From positions 1 through 58,164 of the IMG/VR virus record IMGVR_UViG_3300012349_000006: DNA of 58,164 nucleotides; one strand, given 5' to 3'. How positions within the stretch are numbered: the stretch's first letter is position 1; each line of letters begins with the position of its first letter. Positions 9,968 to 17,295 of this stretch are shown here, in pieces. Source of the DNA: a virus. The translations under genes were made by a program, and so were the position numbers. The notes under the pieces are model-generated. The model was given only the letters and a program-made list of their open reading frames with translations, was not told where the DNA came from and ran no database searches.

Positions 9968-10878
9968 TAGTACACATTTACTCCAAGAGCCGTCATGTAG
10001 GCATTGATACGATTTGAGATTAGAAGGTGAGTTGCACCGCTCACCCCGGCTCCAATGTAAGCGGCAGATATTTGGTCTGTACTGAAATCTAGGTTTCCTG
10101 AGCTACTATCATTTAACGCTCCAATGCTTAGTGCAACAATAGGCACACTAGTGCTGATGTCACCAAGTGGGCCAAGATCAGTTGAAGATGCATTTCTAAA
10201 GACGCTGGTATTTGAACCATTGGTTCGAGATGCTACTAAAAACCCTTGTGCGGTTGTTACGGTAAAAGTTGGAAATGAGAAGCCATTCATGTCTACGCTT
10301 GCTGTTGCTGCGACATTAAGCGGCTGCACATAAGCGTAGGCTGTACCTCCAGCACCTATCGAGACATAATTTTGCGCCGTAGTTCGGTTGGTCCTAACGT
10401 ACGCACCAAGACTAGCACTATTCAGCACATAGTTAGGAGTTGTTGCCGTGTTAGGGTTGAAATTTGTGCTGAGGAATTGGGTTGTTCCGTTGCCAGTATA
10501 ACCCTGATCGGCGGTGAAACTTGGTGCCGCTGTAGTGGTAAGCCCATAGCTGGTTCCACACAAATTTAGGTTCGCTGTGGTTGTTGTGTTTGTCGCAAAA
10601 ATATAGAGAGCATCGAGCGTTGATCCGCAAGCCCCTGCACCTGAATTTGCCCCATTCACTGTACCAGTAATAACACCATCTGTAACCAATCCACAAATTA
10701 AATTGGTATAAGCAGTTGTTTCTGTACCGCTTAGGCCAGAGGTACGCGAGATAAAGGTAGTGGCTTGTGAGCAACCGCTACTTGATTTAGCTAATGGCAA
10801 CCATCCCGCCGCATTTACATTTGGCAATGGTGCAAAGGTAAGCGCCGCGATTATCGCGTATTTTAAAAGTTTATGCAT
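9967..10878 (-). CDS. Secreted lectin-like protein, putative tail/adhesin
   Basis: A signal peptide (about residues 1-23, ending PNVNAA) is followed by a Thr/Ser/Asn/Gly-rich beta protein. The segment from about residue 125 (FTADQGYTGNGTTQFLSTNF) to the C-terminus has the strand pattern of concanavalin A-like or laminin-G-like lectin domains seen in phage fibres. Five Cys residues in the first 110 positions could form periplasmic disulphides. The stop overlaps the start of the propeller gene. The function, binding a host surface glycan, is inferred from composition and neighbours. Confidence 0.75.
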   Translation of the reverse strand: MHKLLKYAIIAALTFAPLPNVNAAGWLPLAKSSSGCSQATTFISRTSGLSGTETTAYTNLICGLVTDGVITGTVNGANSGAGACGSTLDALYIFATNTTTTANLNLCGTSYGLTTTAAPSFTADQGYTGNGTTQFLSTNFNPNTATTPNYVLNSASLGAYVRTNRTTAQNYVSIGAGGTAYAYVQPLNVAATASVDMNGFSFPTFTVTTAQGFLVASRTNGSNTSVFRNASSTDLGPLGDISTSVPIVALSIGALNDSSSGNLDFSTDQISAAYIGAGVSGATHLLISNRINAYMTALGVNVY

Positions 10879-10884
10879 AGTGAA

Positions 10885-11625
10885 CTACCGGCTGTTGTAT
10901 TCTGTAATTAGCACACAACCATTGCCGCCAGCACCTCCTGCTGCGGTTGAAGCTGAGCCTTCAGACTGACCACCAGAACCACCGCCTCCACAGGTTGTTC
11001 CAGCGTTGCCACTAACAGCCGTAGCTGCACCTTGTACACCAATAGCGCCGCCACCATAGGGACCGGAACCACCATAGCCGCTAGACATGATAACAGTAGT
11101 AATGCTGCTACCATCGCCGCGACCGCCCGGAGTGCCAACAATCGTAATGTCACCAGTTCCAGCAACACCACCAGCACCGCCAGCGCCGTTAGCGGTTGTT
11201 GCTGCACCTGTTCCACCAGAGCCGCCTTTACCAACGCACAATGTACCAAGTGATGTATCATTACCAGCGGTGCCATTGTTGTTGCCAGTTGCGGCACCGT
11301 TGGCAGCAGCAGTATTGGTAACAGCCTGAGAAGCGCCGATTTGTGCAGCCGTCAAACGAACGCGAGAGTAAGAACCGGAACCGCCACCGCCACCTGATGA
11401 TACACCTGTAGCTGATGCAGCCGCACCGCCAGCACCGCCGCCCTGTCCGATACACTCTACAACCGCATACAACAGATTAGCATTAGGCGTATAAGTGCCG
11501 TTTGCACTGGTAACGAACTGTTGAAATGTAACGCTGCCAAAAATAGTTGCTGCACCGCCATAAATACCTTGCGCGTGAAGCGGAGCACTGATCAGTAAAA
11601 AAATTAAAGCTAAAAGTTTTTTCAT
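10885..11625 (-). CDS. Secreted glycine-rich protein (polyglycine fibre-tip-like)
   Basis: Signal peptide MKKLLALIFLLISAPLHAQG is followed by a beta start (FQQFVTSANGTYTPNANLLYAVVECIGQGGGAGG) and many Gly-rich blocks (GGGGGSGSYSRV, GGSGGTG, GAGGAGGVAG, GGRGDGSS, GYGGSGPYGGGA, GGGGSGGQSEG). This is the usual composition of the glycine-rich domain found at the C-terminus of phage fibres and in gp38-type adhesins with polyglycine helices. Here it is free-standing and carries its own signal peptide. A receptor-binding role is inferred. Confidence 0.78.
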   Translation of the reverse strand: MKKLLALIFLLISAPLHAQGIYGGAATIFGSVTFQQFVTSANGTYTPNANLLYAVVECIGQGGGAGGAAASATGVSSGGGGGSGSYSRVRLTAAQIGASQAVTNTAAANGAATGNNNGTAGNDTSLGTLCVGKGGSGGTGAATTANGAGGAGGVAGTGDITIVGTPGGRGDGSSITTVIMSSGYGGSGPYGGGAIGVQGAATAVSGNAGTTCGGGGSGGQSEGSASTAAGGAGGNGCVLITEYNSR

Positions 11626-11626
11626 G

Positions 11627-13624
11627 TTATTTCACCATGCCGTGAATGAAGCCAACCGTGCTTAATGTCAGTGTGGAGCAAGATGTTGAACTGATAGCCG
11701 CCGTCATCCCCACACTATACACAGCGGGAGGACCGGGGCCGTAATTAACACCACCGATTGAGCCTGCTCCAATGGGAACACATTCAACCAAATTACCGGA
11801 AGCAACCCCTGATGTGGTAGCTCCATTGCTAGGCGCACTGGTAGCATTGAAGATCATAAGCCAACATGCCGATGTACAGTCAGCATAAGCCGCATAAAGG
11901 CTACCAGCAGATGCTTTTAAAACTAGACTTGATACAGCAGAGCCGCCAACAACAGGAGTGATGCCAGAATTGGAATTTCCAGTTGGAGTTAGCACGTTAG
12001 GAACTGCCGCCGTATCAGCAGCAGGACCAAGAGCGATAATGCCGGGACTGTCAGGACGTAAAGCAGTAACTAAAGCTGTATTGGTTGCCGTAACTGGTGC
12101 GGTGGAAACTGCGACTTGTCCGGTAGCCGTAGACACACCACCAAATTGAGCAACGTTAACCGATTGGTTAGCTGCTAAAGCGACGTTCAAGGCAGTTGTT
12201 AGATTTGGTTGATCTGTTGCGATAACAAAACGCGGCGTACTGGCAGATTTATTACCTGAATTGGTATCAACTGTAGTAGGCCAATTGGTAGTATTAACAG
12301 CGTTGGTAGTACCGGGTGTGGTCTGATCTATGCCAACTTTACCAATAATGTTTGCACCAGCCGGTGTTGATGAAATGATTTGCAAATAGTTTACATAATC
12401 ACCAAAAGTAACGCTTGGACCTTGCGAAACAGCAGTCATAGTACCGGCTACAGTACCAGATGTAAAAGTAACACTCACGCGAGCATAACGCGCGCCTTGT
12501 GTACCAACCAAAAGATAGTTGCCGTTTGCGGTTGCTCCTGTAGCTGCTGCACTGTAGGCAGGAGGGGCAACGGACATATTAAGCAACGGAACGCTAACCC
12601 AATTGGTGTTATCATTGGAAATTTGCCCAACAACTGTACCAGCCCAAGTACCAGTTAAATTAAATTGTACTGAGTTAGTGCCAACGAGAGCTAATGCAGT
12701 TGAAGTAGTAGAAGATGTAATTGAAAACGCTTGTGTACCATCAGCAGCACCAGTGCAACCGGCAGAGCAATTAACTTTTAAAAATTTTGATGCATCTACC
12801 TGTAGTTGATCCCATGTGGTGCCGTTAAAACCATAAAGCCATGCGTCAGTTGTGCCATTGGTGGAGCTAGTAGCTACACCAGATGAAGCATTAGAGGCAG
12901 AACCACCAGTGCAACCGGCAGAGCAATTGACCAACAACTTTCCACTGTTGTCTAATTGAAACGGAGATGAATTACCAGAAGTAATAGTCGTTGGCGTAGT
13001 GTTGAATTGACCACCGATTAGCCATGAGTTTGCAGGACTTGCCGCATTCTGCCCGGCAAAGTCTGTGATAGCACCAGCATTGCCAAGATTGCGAACTGTA
13101 CCAATGACTTTTGTAGTTTCTGCTGTGAGTGTTGAATTAACTGAAAACGCAGTATTGTCTGATGCAACAGTGACGCGCTGCGACCCTGTACCTGTAACGC
13201 CGTTGCCCATCAGTGGCGTTACGGCGTTAATTTGAGCAACGTTCGTTGACGCATTAGAAGGTGGAGTAGTAGTAACTGTACCGGAAACAGGCTGAGTAAC
13301 TGCGCTACCGTCAACTTTCCATGCTGTAGTGTTTGCCGTATTTCCCGGCTGCACAGTCCAAGTACCAGATTGAGTTGCCGAAACGCTACCAGACACAGGC
13401 TGAGTTGTTGCAGAAGCGTCAACCTTTACTGCCCCACCAGCACTAACTGAGGCGCATTGTGCAGGAGTAGTTAAGTCACAAACAAACATTTGAACGTAAT
13501 GAAAGCCGCCAACCAAAACCGAGCCAAAAGTAGTTCCTGCCCCTTGCGTCATGGTGTAGTTAGCAAAAGAATAAGCTCCACCGATACTAAGCAATGCAAC
13601 TAAAGCTAATATAAATTTTCGCAT
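11627..13624 (-). CDS. Secreted repetitive tail-fibre-like protein, 665 aa
   Basis: Signal peptide (MRKFILALVALLSIGGAYSFA) followed by fibre-type repeats: TQPVSGSVSATQSGTW, TQPVSGTVTTT, two copies of a K(L/V)NCSAGCTG motif about 60 residues apart (near residues 233 and 286), and STAPVTATN-type segments. The DNA repeats too: the 17-mer encoding part of the NCSAGC motif recurs near 12755 and 12908. Low complexity in Thr, Ser, Ala, Gly and Asn and a short conserved C-terminus fit a trimeric fibre. It is the largest member of the secreted adhesin-like cluster. Confidence 0.78.
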   Translation of the reverse strand: MRKFILALVALLSIGGAYSFANYTMTQGAGTTFGSVLVGGFHYVQMFVCDLTTPAQCASVSAGGAVKVDASATTQPVSGSVSATQSGTWTVQPGNTANTTAWKVDGSAVTQPVSGTVTTTPPSNASTNVAQINAVTPLMGNGVTGTGSQRVTVASDNTAFSVNSTLTAETTKVIGTVRNLGNAGAITDFAGQNAASPANSWLIGGQFNTTPTTITSGNSSPFQLDNSGKLLVNCSAGCTGGSASNASSGVATSSTNGTTDAWLYGFNGTTWDQLQVDASKFLKVNCSAGCTGAADGTQAFSITSSTTSTALALVGTNSVQFNLTGTWAGTVVGQISNDNTNWVSVPLLNMSVAPPAYSAAATGATANGNYLLVGTQGARYARVSVTFTSGTVAGTMTAVSQGPSVTFGDYVNYLQIISSTPAGANIIGKVGIDQTTPGTTNAVNTTNWPTTVDTNSGNKSASTPRFVIATDQPNLTTALNVALAANQSVNVAQFGGVSTATGQVAVSTAPVTATNTALVTALRPDSPGIIALGPAADTAAVPNVLTPTGNSNSGITPVVGGSAVSSLVLKASAGSLYAAYADCTSACWLMIFNATSAPSNGATTSGVASGNLVECVPIGAGSIGGVNYGPGPPAVYSVGMTAAISSTSCSTLTLSTVGFIHGMVK

Positions 13625-13641
13625 AGTTATAAATCCTTAAA

Positions 13642-13824
13642 TTACATGCCAAGCATGGGCAACGGACAACCGGCTGTAGCGTCGATTACACCAGTTCCGC
13701 AGCTTCCAACTGCACCGCCGTTGCCGTTAGCATCGCCAACGTGAAGTAAATTAAATCCGCCAGCATAAGACGCCGCTATGCCTATAGATAGAATAATTGC
13801 TAGGGCTGCGATGAAAGTTTTCAT
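13642..13824 (-). CDS. Small secreted protein, 60 aa (GFNLLHVG type)
   Basis: A signal peptide of about 20 residues (ending ASYA) is followed by the short mature sequence GGFNLLHVGDANGNGG and a Cys pair. I recall similar 50-70 residue secreted peptides with GFNLLHVG in alphaproteobacterial genomes and phages; their function is unknown. The start overlaps the upstream TGA as ATGA, so it is coupled to the 141-residue gene. Confidence 0.65.
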   Translation of the reverse strand: MKTFIAALAIILSIGIAASYAGGFNLLHVGDANGNGGAVGSCGTGVIDATAGCPLPMLGM

Positions 13825-14246
13825 TGATAATGCACATTGACAATGAATGCATTGGCAGCAGGAGCACCAGTGTCACTATCAGCAATGCCAGTTGTGACAC
13901 ATAGGCTAATGCCTTGAAAATAGCTATCGCCGTTAATATTGGAGACGCTAAATCCGCCGCCGCTAGAAGTTGCACCGAACGGAATTAAATATCTGGCATA
14001 TGGAGTACCAGAGCCGCAAGTTGCTGTAGCCGTATTGTAAAGTTTAATATATGCTATTGCACCAGAATTATTAAAAGCTTCAATGGAGTAAACTGTACCG
14101 GGAGAAGCCTTGATGATGATTGCTGTAGTATTGTTGGGAATGATATTTGATTTTACCGCAATTTGACTGTTAGCATTGAAAGAACTTTGAGCTAATGCAA
14201 ATTGTGGTATCAGCATTAAAAATGCCAATACAAGAAAACGTTTCAT
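13821..14246 (-). CDS. Secreted protein, 141 aa, putative virion decoration/adhesin
   Basis: The signal peptide (MKRFLVLAFLMLIPQFALAQS, cleavage about residue 20) precedes a compact beta-rich domain (VKSNIIPNNTTAIIIKASPGTVYSIEAFNNSG...YIKLYNTATATCGSGTPYARYLIPFG). The segment resembles small beta-sandwich proteins encoded in phage tail modules, where a similar sequence is found without a signal peptide. The function is unassigned. It lies just downstream of a strong hairpin terminator with only about 15 bases between them. Confidence 0.7.
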   Translation of the reverse strand: MKRFLVLAFLMLIPQFALAQSSFNANSQIAVKSNIIPNNTTAIIIKASPGTVYSIEAFNNSGAIAYIKLYNTATATCGSGTPYARYLIPFGATSSGGGFSVSNINGDSYFQGISLCVTTGIADSDTGAPAANAFIVNVHYQ

Positions 14247-14259
14247 TTCTTTAATTCCT

Positions 14260-14289
14260 AAAAAGTTGCCGGTCCCTTTCGGAACCGGC
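14260..14289 (-). terminator. Intrinsic terminator inside the adhesin cluster
   Basis: On the minus strand the hairpin GCCGGTTCC-GAAA-GGGACCGGC (stem 14268-14289) is followed by AACTTTTTAGG. It lies after the 138-residue gene and about 14 bases before the ribosome-binding site of the next gene. No promoter fits in between, so downstream genes need read-through. Confidence 0.75.
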
Positions 14290-14307
14290 TGAGTTGGGGA
14301 GAACTGA

Positions 14308-14724
14308 TTAAGATGAAACGAAACGTACCCATTTACCAGCTACAATGCAGCGGTATTCGGCAGATGCACCGTTAGCTAATGCTACACCTGTAGCGCCAGC
14401 CGTACCTTGAATGGTATCCGATCCGTTGCCAAAGACTTGCATTGAAGCTGCTCCGCTATTGGTGATAGCGCAGCGCAAGCCGGGATATGCAACAGGAAGC
14501 ACACAGCTATCGCCACCTGTTGCAACGGTTGAAAATTCAGTATTGGCAGCTACAATAGGATAGGCTGTAGGTCTACCGCCGCCAGCAGTAGCGGTTTTGC
14601 CGCTTTCAGCAGAACCAAGCATTCCACCAATTTTATTAATGTCGTTACCATCCATAAGGTGACGACCGGCATTAAATTGTGGAAATGGAGATGATCCTAG
14701 CACAAGAGGACCGGGTAAAGGCAT
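14308..14724 (-). CDS. Putative virion protein, 138 aa, no signal peptide
   Basis: The one member of the cluster without a signal peptide. It starts MPLPGPLVLGSSPFP and continues with a beta-rich, Ala/Gly-rich body (GGDSCVLPVAYPGLRCAITNSGAASMQVFGNGSDTIQG...) that resembles small phage capsid or tail decoration proteins. The C-terminal ANGASAEYRCIVAGKWVRF is similar in layout to the end of the 192-residue neighbour. Its Shine-Dalgarno sequence lies in the 3' arm of a 12-bp inverted repeat with the upstream stop codon. Confidence 0.65.
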   Translation of the reverse strand: MPLPGPLVLGSSPFPQFNAGRHLMDGNDINKIGGMLGSAESGKTATAGGGRPTAYPIVAANTEFSTVATGGDSCVLPVAYPGLRCAITNSGAASMQVFGNGSDTIQGTAGATGVALANGASAEYRCIVAGKWVRFVSS

Positions 14725-14727
14725 GTT

Positions 14728-14769
14728 AGTAATCCTTTCTTTAAATGTTTAAATGATGAAAGGATTACT
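14728..14769 (-). promoter_or_regulatory. 12-bp inverted repeat covering stop codon and next gene's RBS
   Basis: AGTAATCCTTTC (plus 14728-14739) and GAAAGGATTACT (14758-14769) are perfect complements separated by 18 bases. On the transcript the 5' arm contains the UAA of the 192-residue gene and the 3' arm contains the GAAAGGA ribosome-binding site of the 138-residue gene. Ribosomes ending on the upstream gene would open the hairpin, so this looks like a translational coupling device. Confidence 0.7.
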
Positions 14770-15343
14770 GTACCCGATACCAAGTGGTATTGGCAACGCG
14801 ATAAACCCATTCAAAACAGGATGCAGCGCCAGTGGTAGCCGGAACAACAGTAGCAGTAGGAGAGCCAAGAATAGTAGTACCAGAACCGGCAGTAACAGTT
14901 AAAGCAGTCACAACCTGAGTTGAACAAAGCCCCATTGTCTGATTGTCAACCAAACCAGCAGCAGCCGGGAAAGTGACAGTCAAGGTTGCAATGGTGCCAG
15001 CAGGTTCAAGGATCAAACGCCGCTGTTGTGCAGTCAAGGTAAGAGAGGCACCAGTAAGCGGAGCGTTGTACTGATACGGTCCTGCACCAAGCGAACGCGG
15101 CTGAATGAGGACGGTAGCTGGATTGATACCCTGTGCTTGGTTGGTATCGGCTGGAATGGTTTCGTTACCAGTGAGCGCAGCCGGACCGGCGGCAACAGTA
15201 TTAACGCAAACGCCAGAATTTTCAGAACCGGCGCAATAAGACGCATTGCTTACAATAGGCCAACCGGCAAAGTTGCCAGTAGCATAAGCAATTCCAACGC
15301 AAGCAACTAAAGCAGCAATGGCAAAAGAGAGTTTTTTAAACAT
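14765..15343 (-). CDS. Secreted protein, 192 aa, putative tail/adhesin
   Basis: Signal peptide (MFKKLSFAIAALVACVGIAYA), then a Cys-containing mature part: YCAGSENSGVCVNTVAAGPAAL...ETIPADTNQAQGINPATVLIQPRSLG, followed by a beta domain with LTLTAQQRRLILEPAGTIATLTVTFPA and a C-terminal SCFEWVYRVANTTWYRVQ. The last segment resembles C-terminal strands of phage tail or head decoration proteins. Tail association is inferred from the neighbours and composition. Two direct GTATCAAT repeats lie just upstream (about 15366-15391). Confidence 0.72.
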   Translation of the reverse strand: MFKKLSFAIAALVACVGIAYATGNFAGWPIVSNASYCAGSENSGVCVNTVAAGPAALTGNETIPADTNQAQGINPATVLIQPRSLGAGPYQYNAPLTGASLTLTAQQRRLILEPAGTIATLTVTFPAAAGLVDNQTMGLCSTQVVTALTVTAGSGTTILGSPTATVVPATTGAASCFEWVYRVANTTWYRVQ

Positions 15344-15387
15344 AGTTGTAGCTCCAAGGTTAAAAGTATCAATATCAACAGTATCAA

Positions 15388-16029
15388 TTAACCGTTACCA
15401 ACTAGCTTGATCTTCAACGGTAGCGGTTCGTCATTTGATATTGCTGATTTGATATTAGGAGCTTGTTCAACTAGCTTAGGCTGATCAGCAGCCTTAACGA
15501 AAATTACCTTCAAACCTTCATTATTGTTGAAATTATTAATGTTGGTTTCATTCTTATTAAGGAAGCCTCTGACTTCGGCATAAAGTTTTAAAGCGTTAAT
15601 GCGTTCCTTGGCTTCCAAAAAATAAACCTGCTTTTCGGGATGCTTTTCGTTCGCAATCTGCATCAACATAGCTGCGAAGCTGTCCTTGTCAAGCAAGGAC
15701 ATTTCCGCGTCAACAGCTTTCAGATATACGTCTTTTGCAGCCACTACTACAGGATCGGCTAACCAGTTAGAAGCTATCCACAGGGCTGCGCTGGTATCCT
15801 TCTCAAATATTTTACAGGCTGCTTCAAACGGTTTTCCACACTTGCCCCATTCAATCCCGAATTGCTTTTTAAGGGCGTCGTCATCAGCGTAGGAAGGCTT
15901 TGCAGTCTGTTTAGAAGCCCAAGGCGATACAGGAGCTATCGCCGTATTCCAGCCACCAGCGGGCGCGAAAACCTCTTTCGCATTATCGACGCTAAATGTA
16001 GATGGTCCCCAAGGCTGCATTCCCCACAC
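15388..16029 (-). CDS. terS: Probable terminase small subunit
   Basis: About 210 residues, soluble and helical. The core pattern (FGIEWGKCGKPFEAACKIFEKDTSAALWIASNWLADPVVVAAKDVYLK near residues 57-105; AAMLMQIANEKHPEKQVYFLEAKERINALKLYAEVRGFLNKNETNINNFNNNEGLKVIFV) matches, from memory, a family of phage small terminases that end with a ligand-like segment before a variable tail. The small subunit recognises the packaging site and feeds DNA to TerL. It is the first gene of the late block. The start is uncertain: GTG 16029 or ATG 16020. Neither has well-spaced Shine-Dalgarno, and GTGTGGGGA overlaps this point. It lies only 15-24 bases after a terminator. Confidence 0.6.
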   Translation of the reverse strand: MWGMQPWGPSTFSVDNAKEVFAPAGGWNTAIAPVSPWASKQTAKPSYADDDALKKQFGIEWGKCGKPFEAACKIFEKDTSAALWIASNWLADPVVVAAKDVYLKAVDAEMSLLDKDSFAAMLMQIANEKHPEKQVYFLEAKERINALKLYAEVRGFLNKNETNINNFNNNEGLKVIFVKAADQPKLVEQAPNIKSAISNDEPLPLKIKLVGNG

Positions 16030-16043
16030 ATAGCATAAATTTG

Positions 16044-16080
16044 AAAAGAGAAAAGGCCCTGCTTTTGCAGCAGAGCCTTT
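16044..16080 (-). terminator. Terminator between late promoter and late operon
   Basis: On the minus strand AAAGGCTCTGC and GCAGGGCCTTT pair with one mismatch around a short loop, followed by TTCTCTTTTC. The gap from the end of the T-rich tract to the first late start codon is about 15-24 bases, too short for a promoter, so the late genes must be transcribed through it. Confidence 0.75.
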
Positions 16081-16129
16081 TTACCCGGTACTTTACCCAT
16101 TGTGAGCCGGAACAATCGTTGATGCTCAA

Positions 16130-16158
16130 TCTCTAATGATTAAATTTGGTACTGTCAA
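16130..16158 (-). promoter_or_regulatory. Sigma70-type promoter, candidate late promoter
   Basis: On the minus strand TTGACA (16158-16153), 17 bases, then TAGAGA (16135-16130). It lies immediately after the stop of the 55-residue gene and reads into a leader of roughly 45-80 bases ending in the terminator at 16044-16080, then into the late genes. Confidence 0.65.
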
Positions 16159-16162
16159 GCGA

Positions 16163-16330
16163 CTAGTCGCGATTGACTGCATTCCACTGATCATCTTCAA
16201 CGTAACGCGCCATTTCTTCTTCGGCTTGATCCTTAGTTTCATAAACCTTGACTTGCTTGCCGTATTTATAAACTCCCCATTTGTTTTGAGCGTTACGATG
16301 AACCTCATACTTTGCATATTTGGTTGTCAT
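16163..16330 (-). CDS. Small protein, 55 aa (KWGVYK...; DUF2188-like pattern)
   Basis: A short ORF starting MTTKYAKYEVHRNAQN, with KWGVYKYGKQVKVYETKDQAEEEMARYVED at about residues 18-47. The order aromatic strand, Lys-rich strand, then a helix starting 'TKDQAEE' recalls the DUF2188-type fold. A good GGAGG lies eight bases before the ATG. A near-consensus promoter (16357-16385) is 27 bases upstream of the start. Function unknown. Confidence 0.75.
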   Translation of the reverse strand: MTTKYAKYEVHRNAQNKWGVYKYGKQVKVYETKDQAEEEMARYVEDDQWNAVNRD

Positions 16331-16542
16331 TTGTCATTCCTCCATTTGATATTGGTACAGTATCAGGACATACAGCTATTGTCAACAGCTATTTTAAAAT
16401 TTGCTGCAATGCAATAATCCCCGTTATTCACAAGGCGTTGTGTCGGATAGCGAACAGACAGAGCTTGAAAACGTGGTATAAAGGGGCAGTATCGTTCGCG
16501 TTCAACCCGCGTTTAATCCTAAAATGTAGGGGAATGAAAAAT
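16331..16542. other. Divergent intergenic region
   Basis: About 210 bases between the minus-strand 55-residue gene and the plus-strand zinc-ribbon gene. It contains the clear minus-strand promoter at 16357-16385. For the plus strand I see only weak candidates (a TTGAAA near 16467 with a poor -10), so the plus promoter is not called. Confidence 0.5.
16357..16385 (-). promoter_or_regulatory. Sigma70-type promoter for the 16330 gene
   Basis: On the minus strand TTGACA (16385-16380), 17 bases, TACTGT (16362-16357). The ATG of the 55-residue gene follows at 16330 with GGAGG between. Confidence 0.75.
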
Positions 16543-16773
16543 ATGAAATTAGCAAATGAAAGCACAGGTACAGCTACGCCTAAATTTGATAGCAGCTATC
16601 GCCGTTGTTCTTATTGTTCCAATCCGATGCTATTAGTAGAGTGTAAACCGGCCTATGTTGGTACTAATTCCAATGTCTATAGATGCTCTCGCTGTTCTAA
16701 TGTAGAAAAAGTGACAACCGTTACTAGAGCTTGGCTGATGGCTTGCAGTAAAGAGCTACAGCCTCCAACCTGA
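16543..16773 (+). CDS. Zinc-ribbon protein, 76 aa, opposite to neighbours
   Basis: Two Cys pairs, CSYC near residues 22-25 and CSRC near 48-51, form a four-Cys zinc ribbon (RRCSYCSNPMLLVE ... VYRCSRCSNVEK). I recall similar 60-90 residue proteins in alphaproteobacteria. The start at 16543 is chosen because GGGGA sits nine bases upstream; the nearer in-frame ATG at 16534 touches it. It is the only clear plus-strand gene in the first 32 kb and has its own terminator, which fits a self-contained moron-like unit. Confidence 0.75.
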   Translation: MKLANESTGTATPKFDSSYRRCSYCSNPMLLVECKPAYVGTNSNVYRCSRCSNVEKVTTVTRAWLMACSKELQPPT

Positions 16774-16832
16774 ATAGGCTTGCCAAAGTAGGGATAGATT
16801 ATCCCCCCATATCTATTTCACTTTGGCGGTTG

Positions 16833-16881
16833 CCCCAAGGGGCTAGAAGCACCAGCCCGCTCGCCCCTTGGGGTCTTTTTT
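16833..16881 (+). terminator. Strong intrinsic terminator of the zinc-ribbon gene
   Basis: CCCCAAGGGGC (16833-16843) pairs perfectly with GCCCCTTGGGG (16863-16873) and is followed by TCTTTTTT. The end overlaps the stop of the converging minus-strand gene. Confidence 0.88.
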
Positions 16882-17089
16882 AAAAATGTTTAGCGATGAT
16901 CAACTGCTGAATTACGATTTGTGCAAATGCATTAGGCCCAAAGCTTAGATTTACTATAAATCCCTCACTGTGAACCTTAGTCATTACGTCTAAAAATGCT
17001 TTGCTAACTTCAATGATTTCTTTTTTGATTTCATCTGCTCTGTCTTGATCAGATTTAGTAGTTACTAGTTTTACAGGTTGATCGTTCAT
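16880..17089 (-). CDS. Hypothetical protein, 69 aa
   Basis: Unknown. Helical N-terminal half rich in Lys/Glu (SDQDRADEIKKEIIEVSKAFLDVMTKV) and a hydrophobic C-terminal part (FAQIVIQQLIIAKHF). It is the last gene of a tightly overlapping minus-strand run: its start ATG lies next to the end of the KTSC gene. It ends at the terminator of the opposing zinc-ribbon gene. Confidence 0.7.
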   Translation of the reverse strand: MNDQPVKLVTTKSDQDRADEIKKEIIEVSKAFLDVMTKVHSEGFIVNLSFGPNAFAQIVIQQLIIAKHF

Positions 17090-17295
17090 TTGATTTTCAA
17101 ATCCCTCTTAATCGAATTGAAATAATGCCCGGCAGATTTTGCATTAATCAAATCCTCATATGTTGATTTAGGCACGTCAACATAGATGTAATGCTTGCCA
17201 TTTAGAAACATAACATCTAGCTCTTGCGTAGCGTCGTCATACTCACAGTTAGCTAACATTGAGCTATTGGCAAATTCAAAGCGTTGAATTATCAT
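17086..17295 (-). CDS. KTSC domain protein, 69 aa
   Basis: The whole protein fits the KTSC domain: SSMLANCEYDDATQELDVMFLNGKHYIYVDVPKSTYEDLINAKSAGHYFNSIKRD, with the characteristic pattern of Ser start, tyrosine-rich V/YVP strand, and SAGxYFN near the end. KTSC domains occur with lysyl-tRNA synthetases and alone in phages; an RNA-related role is suspected but unproven. The start overlaps the upstream stop (ATGA). Confidence 0.88.
   Translation of the reverse strand: MIIQRFEFANSSMLANCEYDDATQELDVMFLNGKHYIYVDVPKSTYEDLINAKSAGHYFNSIKRDLKIK

Noticed and set aside
10885-11625. Long open frames on both strands over the glycine-rich gene
   Set aside because: They are by-products of GGN/GCN-rich codons; only the frame with a signal peptide and glycine-rich domain makes sense.
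16312-16542. N-terminal extension of the plus-strand zinc-ribbon ORF
   Set aside because: The first 77 codons cover promoter DNA and the opposite gene's start, lack an RBS and do not look like a protein.
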